DNA from: Bradyrhizobium sp. CCGB01
GTDB lineage: Bacteria; Pseudomonadota; Alphaproteobacteria; Rhizobiales; Xanthobacteraceae
Assembly (NCBI RefSeq): GCF_024199795.1
Contig: NZ_JANADK010000001.1
Coordinates: 868,001 to 932,000 of the forward strand
Reading direction: 5' to 3'
Length of the DNA: 64,000 nt
Positions 45,525-54,904 of the stretch are shown in pieces (the stretch's first letter is position 1; each line of letters begins with the position of its first letter). The position numbers and the translations under genes were made by a program. The notes below the pieces were generated by a model. The model worked only from the letters and a program-made list of their open reading frames with translations, was not told the DNA's origin and ran no database searches.

Positions 45525-46087
45525 TGTAAGTCTCCGTTTTCCGTTCCCGAGCCCGCACCATTGCGGCCTCGATGGCGATCGGCAGGCCGGAGGCGATCGA
45601 CGGCGCACCCCGAAGGGGCCCTGACAGCTAAGGAGGGCTTTCTTGTCTCGCGAGGAATGACGGCTTGAGCCGGCAGGGGAAGAAAGTTTGACGCGGCTGT
45701 TGCGTCATAGGCGATCGAGGCGCAGCCGGTCTTCGGCCAGATCAGGCCATTGAAGAGGCCGTTTGGAGCGGTCGAGGCACGGTCCGGTAACGGAGAAGAT
45801 GGCGGCCGTCCCGCAACGGCAACCGGCGGCACAGCATGCTCACCGACTTCGTCTCCTCCTTCCAGGCCGACGCTGCCGCATCCGGCCGTCGTACCGCCAC
45901 CGCCGAGATCGCCGCACCGATGTCCAGTGCACGCCTAGACACGGCTCAGCTCTCACAGCGCTCCAACGAGAACCGCCTTTCCGGACCAGCGTCGATCCGC
46001 GTCGCACCCGCCTATCGTTCCGGCATCAGACGACGGGAACGACCACGGCCACGGTTGCCCTGATCCTCCTGACGGCGATGACGAAGA
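45525..46087. other. Non-coding stretch upstream of DUF736 copy 2
   Basis: About 560 nt without a convincing gene on either strand; open frames have random composition. It contains the shared element at 45627-45653 and should hold the DUF736 promoter. A small unknown gene cannot be excluded. Confidence 0.45.
45627..45653 (-). promoter_or_regulatory. Shared upstream element, copy 1 (DUF736)
   Basis: On the minus strand TCGCGAGACAAGAAAGCC is followed by CTCCTTAGC, ending 103 nt before the DUF736 start. A closely related sequence lies 102 nt before the DUF2493 start at 48752-48778. Constant distance suggests a common promoter or leader. Confidence 0.5.
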
Positions 46088-46531
46088 TCAGGCCCGTGCA
46101 AGGTCCCGGCTGGACGGGGCCGGAGCCGCCGCCATTCCAGGGACCCGCACGAAGGCGGTGATGCCGACTGCGACCGAGCCGATGACGGAGAAGGTGATCT
46201 GCCACGCGTCGGACGGCATGAGGTGCTTCACGATGCCATGGGTGGCATAGAAGCCGGCGATCGCCGCCGGCGCCACGAAGGCAGCCGCCACGATCAGCTT
46301 CAGCCACATAGGCCGGACGAAGGTGATGAGCAGATGGCCGGCGGCGAGCGTGATCGCCGCCGCGACGGCGCCGACCAGGATGGCGCCCGGGATGCCGGCG
46401 CCCATGCCGTGCGCCCAGGCGCCCGTGGTCACGCCGACGAACGCTGGCAGCGCGAAGACGGCCAGCGTGAACAGCAGCCAGCAAAGCAGGCCTATCGCTG
46501 CGAGGGATGCAAGTATTGCGAAGATGATCAT
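46088..46531 (-). CDS. Integral membrane protein, 147 aa
   Basis: Four hydrophobic helices: IIFAILASLAAIGLLCWLLF, FALPAFVGVTTGAW, AILVGAVAAAITLAAGHLLI and LIVAAAFVAPAAIAGFYATH, then a C-terminal one. The layout is common to unnamed ICE membrane proteins. I see no family motif. The ATG giving MIIFAIL is chosen for its hydrophobic start. Confidence 0.7.
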   Translation of the reverse strand: MIIFAILASLAAIGLLCWLLFTLAVFALPAFVGVTTGAWAHGMGAGIPGAILVGAVAAAITLAAGHLLITFVRPMWLKLIVAAAFVAPAAIAGFYATHGIVKHLMPSDAWQITFSVIGSVAVGITAFVRVPGMAAAPAPSSRDLARA

Positions 46532-46624
46532 GGCGGTGGTCTCCGTATGGACAAGGTCTGACGGTCGCGCCTTCCACCACCACCACGGCGCCGCTGAAGT
46601 ATAGCGCAAGAGCGCGCGTGCCGG

Positions 46625-46652
46625 GAGCGGAAATCGGCGGCGATTTCCGCTC
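46625..46652. terminator. Perfect 12-bp hairpin
   Basis: GAGCGGAAATCG, loop GCGG, CGATTTCCGCTC. It lies 21 nt after the stop of the 55-aa gene on the minus strand and 94 nt before the membrane protein start. No T-tract follows on either side, so terminator, protein-binding palindrome and structured leader are all possible. Confidence 0.4.
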
Positions 46653-46672
46653 GGGCGACCAGGGCGCCCCGG

Positions 46673-46840
46673 TCAAGGGGCGAAGGGGTCGATCTCATGG
46701 ACGATGGCGACGATGTCGCCGTCATATTCGCTGGCGGGCATGACCGACAGCGTGCCGTCGCCAGCCTGGAAGATGATGATGGCGGCCATCAGCGTGGTGG
46801 CGAGGCTGAAGGCGAAGGCGTGGGCGTCGTTGAGGGACAT
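46673..46840 (-). CDS. Short hypothetical protein, 55 aa
   Basis: MSLNDAHAFAFSLATTLMAA, then IIIFQAGDGTLSVMPASEYD and GDIVAIVHEIDPFAP. A hydrophobic first helix and a short beta part. Codon use matches neighbours. It is not recognised; the frame is open further 5' but with unlikely composition. Confidence 0.5.
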   Translation of the reverse strand: MSLNDAHAFAFSLATTLMAAIIIFQAGDGTLSVMPASEYDGDIVAIVHEIDPFAP

Positions 46841-47059
46841 CGATCCGGCTCCTGTTCGAGCGGAGGACCATCCCCCGCTGACAGGCGCCCGATGTGTTGG
46901 GCTGAGCGCTGCAATCACCGCGCAGGCGAAGCCGCAGCGGCGGCATGCTCGCATAGCCGACCCTTTACGGGTTGATGGCGTGAAGCGATCAGTCTGACCA
47001 AGGATCAGCGCAGAAAAGCGGGGGTGGTGCTCGGCGACGAGAGCCGGTCACGTTCCCGA

Positions 47060-47689
47060 TCAGGCAAGGAGAGCCGAACGATGCCCGACCGGAGCGTTGG
47101 CGATGAAATCCCTGTAGGCGTAGTTGATGAGGTCGCGGACCAGTTCGAGCAGACCGCCGACCGGCAGACCGTCGAACGGATCGCCATGGGCCATGCCGTT
47201 GCGACGCTGGCTTAGGCTCGGCTCCGACGCGCCGGTGACGAATCCGATCGCGGTGCCGCCGGTGCGGACGATCATCGGGATGTGCGCGTCGTCGAGGCCA
47301 TCGACATCGACCATATGCTTCAACAGCGCGGCGAAGGAGCGCTTCTTCTTCGGAATCTTGTCGCCATATCGATCCATCACCGTCAGCTCCAGGGCGATGA
47401 GTGCGGCGAGCTCGCCGGCTTTCAGCACGTCGAGATCGATCCAGCCGAGCAGATAGAGCGCCTGTGCGCGCCGGAATTTGAGCTGGACGATGTCGGGTAT
47501 GCGCGCGTCGATGCCGAGGCCGACGATGAACCGTCGCCATTCGTCGGGCTCGCTGAACTGGATCATTCCGCCGGGGAGCCCGGGCGATGGCCATGGGATG
47601 ATCAGCGGCGCGTCACGCGCGCCGAGTTGAATGTGGTCAAGGTCCAGATGCGCCTCCTGTCGGCAAAAACTCAGTGTTTCTGCGGACAA
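47060..47689 (-). CDS. Hypothetical protein, 209 aa
   Basis: A soluble alpha/beta protein: MIQFSEPDEWRRFIVGLGID, FRRAQALYLLGWIDLDVLKA, KKKRSFAALLKHMVDVDGLD and LLELVRDLINYAYRDFIAN. The helix-rich middle (ELAALIALELTVMDRYG) resembles HEPN-like or DUF4145-like helices but no motif is diagnostic. The start shown is TTG; ATG 47566 would remove 41 residues. Typical ICE accessory gene of unknown role. Confidence 0.65.
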   Translation of the reverse strand: MSAETLSFCRQEAHLDLDHIQLGARDAPLIIPWPSPGLPGGMIQFSEPDEWRRFIVGLGIDARIPDIVQLKFRRAQALYLLGWIDLDVLKAGELAALIALELTVMDRYGDKIPKKKRSFAALLKHMVDVDGLDDAHIPMIVRTGGTAIGFVTGASEPSLSQRRNGMAHGDPFDGLPVGGLLELVRDLINYAYRDFIANAPVGHRSALLA

Positions 47690-47726
47690 TAACAGATCGC
47701 GGTCAGTCGTTTGAAGTCGGCGGCGC

Positions 47727-48650
47727 TCACGCGCCGCCGAACTTCCAGACTGGGATACCGAGCTTCTTGGCCTTGTCGGCGAGGTTGTCGTGGATGCCGG
47801 TGCCCGGGAAGTGCATCACGCCCTTCGGCACGATCTCCAGGATGTCGTCGTTGCGCTTGAAGGGTGCTGCCCGGCCGTGCTTCGTCCAGTCGGGCGCGAA
47901 GCCGATCTGCGGGACGTTGCGGTTCTTTGCCCAGAGCGAGGCGATCTTCTCGGCGCCCTTCTGCGATTTGCCGTGAATCAGCACCATGTCGGGATGCTTC
48001 TCGTGGACCTGATCGAGCTTGGCCCAGATCAGCCGGTGGTCGTCGAAGTCGAGCCCGCCGGTGACGACGATCTTCGGGCCCGGCGGCAGGAGTACCTCCT
48101 GGTCTGCGCGCTTCTTCGCCATCAGGAAGTCGCGGCTGTCGATCATCGCCGAGGTGAGATTGCGATGGTTGACCTTCGATCCGCTGCGCGGAAGCCAACT
48201 CTTGCCGACGTGGCGCTCGTAGTGTTCCGCGGCTTGGTCGCGCATTAGCTCGAAGGCGTTCTGGCGCTCGATCAGCGTCATGCCCTCGGCGATCAAGCGC
48301 TCCAGTTCGACGGATTTCACCTCGCTGCCGTCCTGTTCGCGCTGCGCCCGCTTCTGGGCCTGCTCGTTGTCGTCCAGTTCCCGGCCGATCCGGTCGGTGG
48401 CGCGGTGGAAGACGTTGGTGGTCGACCAGAGGAGATCGTCGAGGTCGGGTTCGAGGCGCGTGTCCTCCAGGGTGCCGATCAGGGCGTCGAAGATGTCGGC
48501 GACAGCGCCAGCGACCTGGTTGCCGTCGGGAAGAAGTCGCTGGTCGGGCTCGTCTGCGAAGGGGCGATAGCCGTGAAGCTGGAGTTCGTTGAGGACATGG
48601 TCGGTGGGTGAGGATTCGTGGTGCGGTTCGTAGTCGTCGTGATCGCGCAT
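47727..48650 (-). CDS. DUF2493 (YAcAr/SLOG-related) protein
   Basis: A 307-residue protein. The N-terminal 190 residues are helical; the C-terminal part is DUF2493: KIVVTGGLDFDDHRLIWAKL, DMVLIHGKSQKGAEKIASLW and IVPKGVMHFPGTGIHDNLAD. DUF2493 belongs to the SLOG superfamily of nucleotide-binding proteins, although ligands are unknown in ICEs. GGAG lies 6 nt before the ATG. Confidence 0.88.
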   Translation of the reverse strand: MRDHDDYEPHHESSPTDHVLNELQLHGYRPFADEPDQRLLPDGNQVAGAVADIFDALIGTLEDTRLEPDLDDLLWSTTNVFHRATDRIGRELDDNEQAQKRAQREQDGSEVKSVELERLIAEGMTLIERQNAFELMRDQAAEHYERHVGKSWLPRSGSKVNHRNLTSAMIDSRDFLMAKKRADQEVLLPPGPKIVVTGGLDFDDHRLIWAKLDQVHEKHPDMVLIHGKSQKGAEKIASLWAKNRNVPQIGFAPDWTKHGRAAPFKRNDDILEIVPKGVMHFPGTGIHDNLADKAKKLGIPVWKFGGA

Positions 48651-48751
48651 GGGATGCTCCGTCGGTTGGACCGCGACCATCGCGGCCTTCATGGCGACGA
48701 AGCCCACCAGCCGGACGGCCGGGCACCCGGAGCGCAGCGCAGGGCTCGATG

Positions 48752-48778
48752 GCTAAGGCCGGCTATTTTGCCTCGCGA
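48752..48778 (-). promoter_or_regulatory. Shared upstream element, copy 2 (DUF2493)
   Basis: On the minus strand TCGCGAGGCAAAATAGCC followed by GGCCTTAGC, 102 nt before the DUF2493 start. It matches copy 1 in about 20 of 27 positions. Confidence 0.5.
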
Positions 48779-48944
48779 TGGAAAGGCCCGCAGGGCCGCC
48801 GGAAAATAGTCGGCCGCCGCCATTGCCCGGCTGGCCGGCTTGTGGGCCGATCGCCCTCTCGAAGGCCGAGGCGCGGTCCCCCTCCGATGGATTGACGCAT
48901 CCGCCGAGCGCGGCGGCGAAACCGCAGGCCCGTTCTCCTGCCGG

Positions 48945-49982
48945 CTATGCCGCCAACGCCATGAAGCGGGCAACGTCCTGCGGCGCGACCTGCAACCGGG
49001 CATCCATGCGCAGTGCATCCAGGCCGAGCGTGCGAAGATCTTCGTTGAAGTCGTCCAGCTCGGGCGAGATGACAATCGCCTCGATCTCGGCCGCGTTCGC
49101 CCGTTCGATCAGCGCATCACGCGCCCCGTCACCGGCCGGGTCGTTGTCGCGGACGATGTAGAGACGGCGCAGCGTGTCGGGGAACAGGATGGCAGCGAGA
49201 TGTGCCGCAGAGAGCGCCGCAAGCATTGGCATGTCGGGCAAGACTTGTCGGAGCGACAGAACGGTTTCGATGCCTTCGCCGGCCGCCATCACGTCGCCAC
49301 CGCTGCCGAATCGAACTGCGTTGCCGAGAAGATCGCCCAATGCACGCCTCGGCGTGTCGATCGGCGCCTTGTCGCGTCGGCGGGGATCGAGCCAAGTGCG
49401 ATGCGCCCCGGTGATCTTGCCACCGAGGTCGGTGACTTCAGCGATCATCGACGGCCAGGTCTCGGTCGGCGAATGCTCGTCGGGCCGATAGTAGCAGCGC
49501 GGGTGGAAATGCAGGTTCCCGGTTCCGCGTAAATCCGTAATACCGCGTTCCCGTAAATACGCCTGCACGAGCGTGCCGTAGATCGGCTGGGACATGCGGA
49601 TCAGTCGGCGCGCCGCCTCAGGGGACCCATGCGGCGCCGGGCTCTGCCGCTCGTGCTCACGAGGTTCGGGTTCGGGGGGCGGCATCGAGAGGAAGGTCCG
49701 GGCCTCGTCGGCGACGTCCTTGAAGTCGACCAGCCCACAGGTTTCGCGGATGACGTCGAGAAGATCGCCATGTTCGCCGGTCGCTGCGTCGGTCCATTTG
49801 CCGGCTGGACCCTTGGGGGTGTCCTTGAGCCGGACATACATCGAGCGCCCGGGCGTGTTGCGTGCGTCGCCGACCAGCCAGTAGCCGCCTTCGCGGCGGC
49901 CACTGGAGAGATAATGGCGGCACACCGCCTCGGCCTGCCGGCCGAGACGGTGTGCAAGATCGGAAGCGTCCTGACGTGCCAT
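48945..49982 (-). CDS. Toprim domain protein (DUF7146 type)
   Basis: A 345-residue primase-like protein. The N-terminal zinc-finger-like part (HYLSSGRREGGYWLVGDAR) lacks a full Cys set; the toprim domain is at ~230-320: MAAGEGIETVLSLRQVLP (Glu) and RRLYIVRDNDPAGDGARDAL (DxD). Such proteins are putative primases or nucleases supporting replication of the element. Its ATG overlaps the stop of the helicase gene, so both are translated together. Confidence 0.87.
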   Translation of the reverse strand: MARQDASDLAHRLGRQAEAVCRHYLSSGRREGGYWLVGDARNTPGRSMYVRLKDTPKGPAGKWTDAATGEHGDLLDVIRETCGLVDFKDVADEARTFLSMPPPEPEPREHERQSPAPHGSPEAARRLIRMSQPIYGTLVQAYLRERGITDLRGTGNLHFHPRCYYRPDEHSPTETWPSMIAEVTDLGGKITGAHRTWLDPRRRDKAPIDTPRRALGDLLGNAVRFGSGGDVMAAGEGIETVLSLRQVLPDMPMLAALSAAHLAAILFPDTLRRLYIVRDNDPAGDGARDALIERANAAEIEAIVISPELDDFNEDLRTLGLDALRMDARLQVAPQDVARFMALAA

Positions 49983-52900
49983 CACGCGGCCTCCCGCTCG
50001 GAGATGCGCGCGACGGGGAAGGTGTCGAGCAGCCTGGTGAGGACGATCGGCCCGGTCGCGTCGACCGGCACGAAAAAGCGGAGCTTCCACGAGATGATCT
50101 CGCTGAACAGGCCATAGGCCCGCAGACGGTCGCGCATCGCCTCGGTGAAACCGGTCAGCTCCAGGCGCTTGGCGCTCATGACGCGCGCCCGGCGAAGTTG
50201 CAGGCCCTCGGCGAGATCTAGGATTGTCGTGCCGTCCATCAGTGCGGTGAAGGCCTGTTCGGGGGTGAGCGTCGGGGCACCCATGGTGACGGCGTTCGCC
50301 GCCCAGGCCGGCGAGACGCGGCGACCGATGATGCGCTCGCCGGCATCGGTTTGGAGCCGGTAGACGCGGGTCGACTCGTTCGGAAGGCGCTTCCAGATCG
50401 GAAGCAGCAGTCCGGAGACGATATGGATCGTGCTGTCGGAGAACTCCGGCACATCGTTCAGCTCCGCCCACCACGCGGCGGCGAAGGCGGCACGATCGGC
50501 TTCCTCCCAATGGCTTTCGTCCATCATGCGCAGCGGCGCGTAATGCTGCTCCATTGGCCGGATCAGGCAGACGCGGCGCTCGATCTCGCCATCGTCGAGC
50601 ATCATCGACGGTGCGGGGACCTGCACGGCGGCGCGACCGGATCGGCCGTTGACCAGGAGCCGCGCCCGCGGGTCGGAAAGATGGTCGAGCGCGTCGGCGA
50701 GACTCGTCGGCCGATTGCGCTCCCGGCGGGTGATGGTGAGCAGCCGCGTTTCCGCGCTGGTGCCAGGATGGGTGTGGATCACTTGGGCGTCGGTGACGAC
50801 GAAGCTTTCGGCCTGCAGCGTCTCCAGCCCGATATCATAGACGCCGCTGCGGATCGCGCCCTCGACCTTGGCGGTCAGGAGCTGCTCGAACGCCGTGAAG
50901 AGCACGCCCTGCAGGTCGATGGTGAGCGCCAAGAGGCGATTGAGGAAGGTGGTGATCGGCGGCAATTCGTCCTTCATGCCGTTATGGTCCATGAGCTTGA
51001 GACCGGTGGCGGACTCGAAGCGGTCGAGCGAGCAGTTCTCGACCTTACCGCGGACGAGCAGCAGATAGAGCTGGCGCAGCGCATCGCGGGCGTATGGGCT
51101 TTCGAGATTGTCTTCAGGTCGGAACAGGCCTTGGCCGCCGGTCTGGCGCTGCCCGCGCGTGATTGCGCCGAGCGTGTCGAGCCGGCGCGCAATCGTCGAG
51201 AGGAAGCGCTTCTCGGCCTTCACGTCGCTGGCGATCGGTCGGAAGAGCGGCGGCTGCGCCTGGTTGGTGCGGTTGGTGCGGCCGAGCCCCTGGATCGCCG
51301 CGTCGGCCTTCCAGCCCGGCTCCAAGAGATAGTGGATCCGCAGGCGCTGGTTTCGGGCGGCCAGATCGGCGTGATAGCTGCGCCCTGTGCCGCCGGCATC
51401 CGAGAAGACGAGGATGCGCTTCTGGTCACCCATGAAGGCGGCCGTCTCGGCGAGATTGGCTGACCCCGCCCGGTTCTCGACGGCGAGGCGTTCGCCCTTG
51501 CGCACCACGCGGCGCGACCGGCCGGTGACCTCGGCGACCAGATCGGTGCCGAAGCGCTGGACGATCTGGTCGAGGGCGCCGGGAACGGGCTCAAGCGATG
51601 CGAGCCGCTCGATCAGCTCGTCGCGACGGGCGACGGCTTCTCGGCTTTCCACGGGCTGGCCGTCCCGGTAGACCGGGCGCGAGGACAGATTGCCCTCGCT
51701 GTCGGAGAATGGCTCGTAAAGCTGAACCGGGAACGAATGGGCGAGATAGTCGAGGATATATTCGCGCGGCGTGATGTCGACGCGGACGTCGTTCCATTCC
51801 TCGGTCGGGATCTCGGCCAGACGGCGTTCCATCAGCGCTTCGCCGGTCGAGACGATCTGGATGACCGCGCTGTGCCCGTCGGCCAGGTCCTGCTCGATCG
51901 AGCGGATCAGCGTCGGGGTTTTCATGCTGGTCAGGAGATGGCCGAAGAATCGCTGCTTGGCGCTCTCGAAGGCCGAGCGGGAGGCCGACTTCGCCTGCCG
52001 GTTCAGCGTGCCGGTCGAGCCCGTGATGTTGGCGGCCTGCATCGCTGCATCGAGATGATTGTGGATGATCGCGAAGGCTCCGGCATAGGCGTCGTAGATG
52101 CGGGTCTGCTCGGGCGTGAGCTGATGCTCGACCAGCTCGTATTCGACGCCGTCATAGGAGAGCGATCGGGCCGTGTAGAGACCGAGCGCGCGCAGATCGC
52201 GGGCGAGCACCTCCATGGCCGCGACGCCGCCATTCTCCACGGCTTCGACAAACTCGGCGCGATTGGCGAAGGGGAAATCCTCGCCGCCCCACAGGCCGAG
52301 CCGCTGGGCATAGGCGAGATTGTGGACGGTCGTCGCGCCGGTCGCCGAGACATAGACGACTCGGGCGTTCGGGAGCGCGTGCTGGAGCCGCAGCCCCGCA
52401 CGGCCTTGCTGCGACGGGGCCACGTCACCCCGTTCTCCCTTGCCGCCACCAGCATTCTGCATCGCGTGGGACTCGTCGAAAATGACCACTCCATCGAAGT
52501 CGGAGCCCAACCATTCGACGATTTGCTTGACCCGCGAAAGCTTCTCGCCACGATCGTCGGACCGTAGCGTGGCATAGGTGGTGAATAGGACGCCTTCGTT
52601 CAGCCGGATGGCCGTGCCCTGCGGGAAGCGCGACAGCGGCGTGACCAGCAGGCGCTCCATGCCGAGCGCCGACCAGTCGCGCTGTGCGTCCTCCAGCAGC
52701 TTGTCCGACTTCGAAATCCAGACGGCCTTGCGGCGGCCTTGGAGCCAGTTGTCGAGGATGATGCCGGCCGATTGGCGGCCCTTGCCGGCACCGGTGCCGT
52801 CGCCGAGCATGAAGCCGCGGCGGAAGCGGATGGCGTTCGGCGCATCGTCGGGCGCGGCGGTGACGAGATCGCCGGTCTTGTCCACAGTCCATGCGCCGGC

Positions 52901-54304
52901 GAGATATTCGCCATGGGCCTCGCCGGCATAGATCACCGTCTCGAGCTGGGCGTCGGACAGAAGCCCATCGGTGACGATCCCGGCCGGCAGCGTCGGCCGA
53001 TAGCTCGGCTTCGGCGGCGCGACTGACGCCATGGCGGCCGATTGCACCAGCTTGGTGGGATGGGGCTGCGCATCCGGGATGCGGATCGACTGGAGCGCAT
53101 AGGCCTCGTAGATCGAGTCCGACAGGCGACCGCCCTCGGGCGGCGTCCAGTCGGCGGTCTCATAGTCGAGGGGCACGCCCTCGATCTCAGTCGTGCGACG
53201 GGCGGACGCGGCGGCTGCGGCCCGCGCGAGGTAGCCGCGAACGGTGCGCGGCGCGGTATGGGGCGCGACCTTCGGCAGCGCGACGGCCATGCGCGGTGGC
53301 ACATCCCGTTCGATCCAGGCGAGCAGCGTCGCCAAGTCCGGCGCGATGCCGAGGGATGCGGGGAACCGAGCCGCATCTTCGGCCGGCGCCTTGTCGATGA
53401 CGGTCAGGCGCGTCTCGATCGTCGTGCCGTGCTTGGCATAGACCGAGCCGGCGATCGCCACGGTGAACACGACGCGGCCGCGCTCCTGCAGCCGGACGAA
53501 GCTGTCCCGCCAGGCCGGCAGTTCGGGCGAGAAATTTGCGCCCGTGATCGCCACCAGCCTGCCGCCCGGTGCGAGCCGCGCCAGCGCCGAAGCGATATGG
53601 CGATAGGCGGCGTCGGCGACGCGTCCGGAGACGTTCGCCATGACCGAGAATGGCGGGTTCATGATGACGACGCTAGGAATGGCGGCGGTATCGAGGTGAT
53701 CGTCGATCTGGGCGGCGTCGAAGCGCCCGACGGCAACGGCCGGAAAGAGAGAGGCGAGCAGATCGGCGCGGGTCTCTGCCAGCTCGTTGAGGATGAGATC
53801 CGAGCCCGCGACCTCCGCGAGGACCGCGAGCAGGCCCGTGCCGGCCGAGGGCTCCAGCACCCGGTCGGCGGGCGTGAGCGCTGCGGCGGTCAAGGCCGCC
53901 AGGCCGAGCGGTGTCGGCGTCGAGAACTGCTGAAGGGCCTGGGCCTCTTCGGAGCGGCGCGTATGGGTCGGCAGCAGCCCAGCGATCTTGCTCAGCGCGG
54001 CGAGCCGTGCAGCCGGAGACGCGGCTTTGCGGAAAAGCGGCTTTCCGTATTTGCGCAGGAACAGCACGGTCGCCGCCTCGCAGGCGTCGTAGGCCGTCTT
54101 CCAGTCCCAGGCGCCGCTGGCGTCGGAGGCGCCGAAGGCGTGTTCCATGGCGGCGCGCAGGATCGCGGCGTCGATCGTGCGGCCCTGTTCGAGATGGGGA
54201 AGGAGATGGCCGGCGGCGGCGAGGATGGCGGCGGCCGGAGGCGCGTCGAGGGCGAGCGGAAGCGGGGCCGCCGGAGCGGCTCCGGAGACGGGAGTGTGAA
54301 GCAT
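49982..54304 (-). CDS. Methyltransferase-strawberry notch helicase fusion
   Basis: A 1440-residue protein. The N-terminal third is an N6-adenine-type methyltransferase: VLEPSAGTGLLAVLAE near residue 145 and IMNPPFSVMANVSG (NPPF) near 215. From ~490 a superfamily 2 helicase of the strawberry-notch type follows: FMLGDGTGAGKGRQSAGIIL (Walker A), VVIFDESHAMQN (DESH) near 608, and a C-terminal helicase domain with LVFSD-like ILVFSDAGGTGRSYHADL near 965 and QGLGRTNRTNQAQPP. It is a conserved ICE/plasmid gene with unknown substrate; DNA processing or anti-restriction are guesses. The leader upstream is structured. Confidence 0.9.
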   Translation of the reverse strand: MLHTPVSGAAPAAPLPLALDAPPAAAILAAAGHLLPHLEQGRTIDAAILRAAMEHAFGASDASGAWDWKTAYDACEAATVLFLRKYGKPLFRKAASPAARLAALSKIAGLLPTHTRRSEEAQALQQFSTPTPLGLAALTAAALTPADRVLEPSAGTGLLAVLAEVAGSDLILNELAETRADLLASLFPAVAVGRFDAAQIDDHLDTAAIPSVVIMNPPFSVMANVSGRVADAAYRHIASALARLAPGGRLVAITGANFSPELPAWRDSFVRLQERGRVVFTVAIAGSVYAKHGTTIETRLTVIDKAPAEDAARFPASLGIAPDLATLLAWIERDVPPRMAVALPKVAPHTAPRTVRGYLARAAAAASARRTTEIEGVPLDYETADWTPPEGGRLSDSIYEAYALQSIRIPDAQPHPTKLVQSAAMASVAPPKPSYRPTLPAGIVTDGLLSDAQLETVIYAGEAHGEYLAGAWTVDKTGDLVTAAPDDAPNAIRFRRGFMLGDGTGAGKGRQSAGIILDNWLQGRRKAVWISKSDKLLEDAQRDWSALGMERLLVTPLSRFPQGTAIRLNEGVLFTTYATLRSDDRGEKLSRVKQIVEWLGSDFDGVVIFDESHAMQNAGGGKGERGDVAPSQQGRAGLRLQHALPNARVVYVSATGATTVHNLAYAQRLGLWGGEDFPFANRAEFVEAVENGGVAAMEVLARDLRALGLYTARSLSYDGVEYELVEHQLTPEQTRIYDAYAGAFAIIHNHLDAAMQAANITGSTGTLNRQAKSASRSAFESAKQRFFGHLLTSMKTPTLIRSIEQDLADGHSAVIQIVSTGEALMERRLAEIPTEEWNDVRVDITPREYILDYLAHSFPVQLYEPFSDSEGNLSSRPVYRDGQPVESREAVARRDELIERLASLEPVPGALDQIVQRFGTDLVAEVTGRSRRVVRKGERLAVENRAGSANLAETAAFMGDQKRILVFSDAGGTGRSYHADLAARNQRLRIHYLLEPGWKADAAIQGLGRTNRTNQAQPPLFRPIASDVKAEKRFLSTIARRLDTLGAITRGQRQTGGQGLFRPEDNLESPYARDALRQLYLLLVRGKVENCSLDRFESATGLKLMDHNGMKDELPPITTFLNRLLALTIDLQGVLFTAFEQLLTAKVEGAIRSGVYDIGLETLQAESFVVTDAQVIHTHPGTSAETRLLTITRRERNRPTSLADALDHLSDPRARLLVNGRSGRAAVQVPAPSMMLDDGEIERRVCLIRPMEQHYAPLRMMDESHWEEADRAAFAAAWWAELNDVPEFSDSTIHIVSGLLLPIWKRLPNESTRVYRLQTDAGERIIGRRVSPAWAANAVTMGAPTLTPEQAFTALMDGTTILDLAEGLQLRRARVMSAKRLELTGFTEAMRDRLRAYGLFSEIISWKLRFFVPVDATGPIVLTRLLDTFPVARISEREAA

Positions 54305-54330
54305 GGAGGATACCTCGAAAGAGCGGAAGA

Positions 54331-54410
54331 CGGACGAGCCGGCCCGGCGCTCTCTCTCGACCGGACGGGCTCAAACCCGTCCCGGCCGACCTCTCACTCT
54401 GGCGCGGTGG
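54331..54410 (-). promoter_or_regulatory. Structured leader A (helicase gene)
   Basis: On the minus strand CCAGAGTGAGAGGTCGG is followed by GGGACGGGTTTGAGCCCGTC and a GAGAGAGAG loop-like run, all 20-100 nt before the helicase ATG. The parts recur in order in leaders B and C, but the stem pairing differs: here GACGGG can pair with the adjacent CCCGTC. Confidence 0.45.
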
Positions 54411-54529
54411 GCGCCCGTCCCATCGCTCCGGCTTCCGGCGGCGACGATGGGACGCTAATCTCGGTTGGGAAATTAGCCGCGGCGTCTCCTTCGACGGGCT
54501 CGCCGCGCCGGGCGAGGAAGGCAGACGGT

Positions 54530-54904
54530 ATGAAGGGAAGCGCGATCGGCATCTTTGCGGCGGGATGCCTGGCGGTCGGATTCGGCGCGGGCTTCGTTCT
54601 CCGGCCGGTGATCTCGCCGGTCGCCGCTGCGCCCGTCGCCGCGTCGCCGGCCGTGGTCGCCGGCGTGGCACAGCCGAGCGAGGAAGAAGCGACGGCCGCC
54701 GTGCGTCGCTATCGCCGGTTCATCGGGATGTCGCTCGAACGTGCGACGCTGAAGCTCGGCGACTGCTCACCGGGCGGCGTCGGACCCGGCGTGACATGCA
54801 TGACGCAGCTCGTCATGGACCCGACAAAGGCCGGTGCGGCTCCGCAGAATCGCCCGATCGGCTTTGCCCGGGTGAATGGCCAGTGGGAGGTCGCGGTCTG
54901 GTAG
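54530..54904 (+). CDS. Small membrane-anchored hypothetical protein, 124 aa
   Basis: An N-terminal hydrophobic helix (IGIFAAGCLAVGFGAGFVL) is followed by an Ala/Pro/Val linker and a soluble part with RYRRFIGMSLERATLKLGDC, a second Cys in VTCMTQLVM and the end PIGFARVNGQWEVAVW. GAGGAAGG lies 9 nt before the ATG. It is one of few plus-strand genes in this block. Not recognised. Confidence 0.65.
   Translation: MKGSAIGIFAAGCLAVGFGAGFVLRPVISPVAAAPVAASPAVVAGVAQPSEEEATAAVRRYRRFIGMSLERATLKLGDCSPGGVGPGVTCMTQLVMDPTKAGAAPQNRPIGFARVNGQWEVAVW

Noticed and set aside
53042..54529. Long plus-strand frame upstream of the 124-aa gene
   Set aside because: Antisense to the helicase gene; only the part from ATG 54530, with its own ribosome-binding site, looks real.
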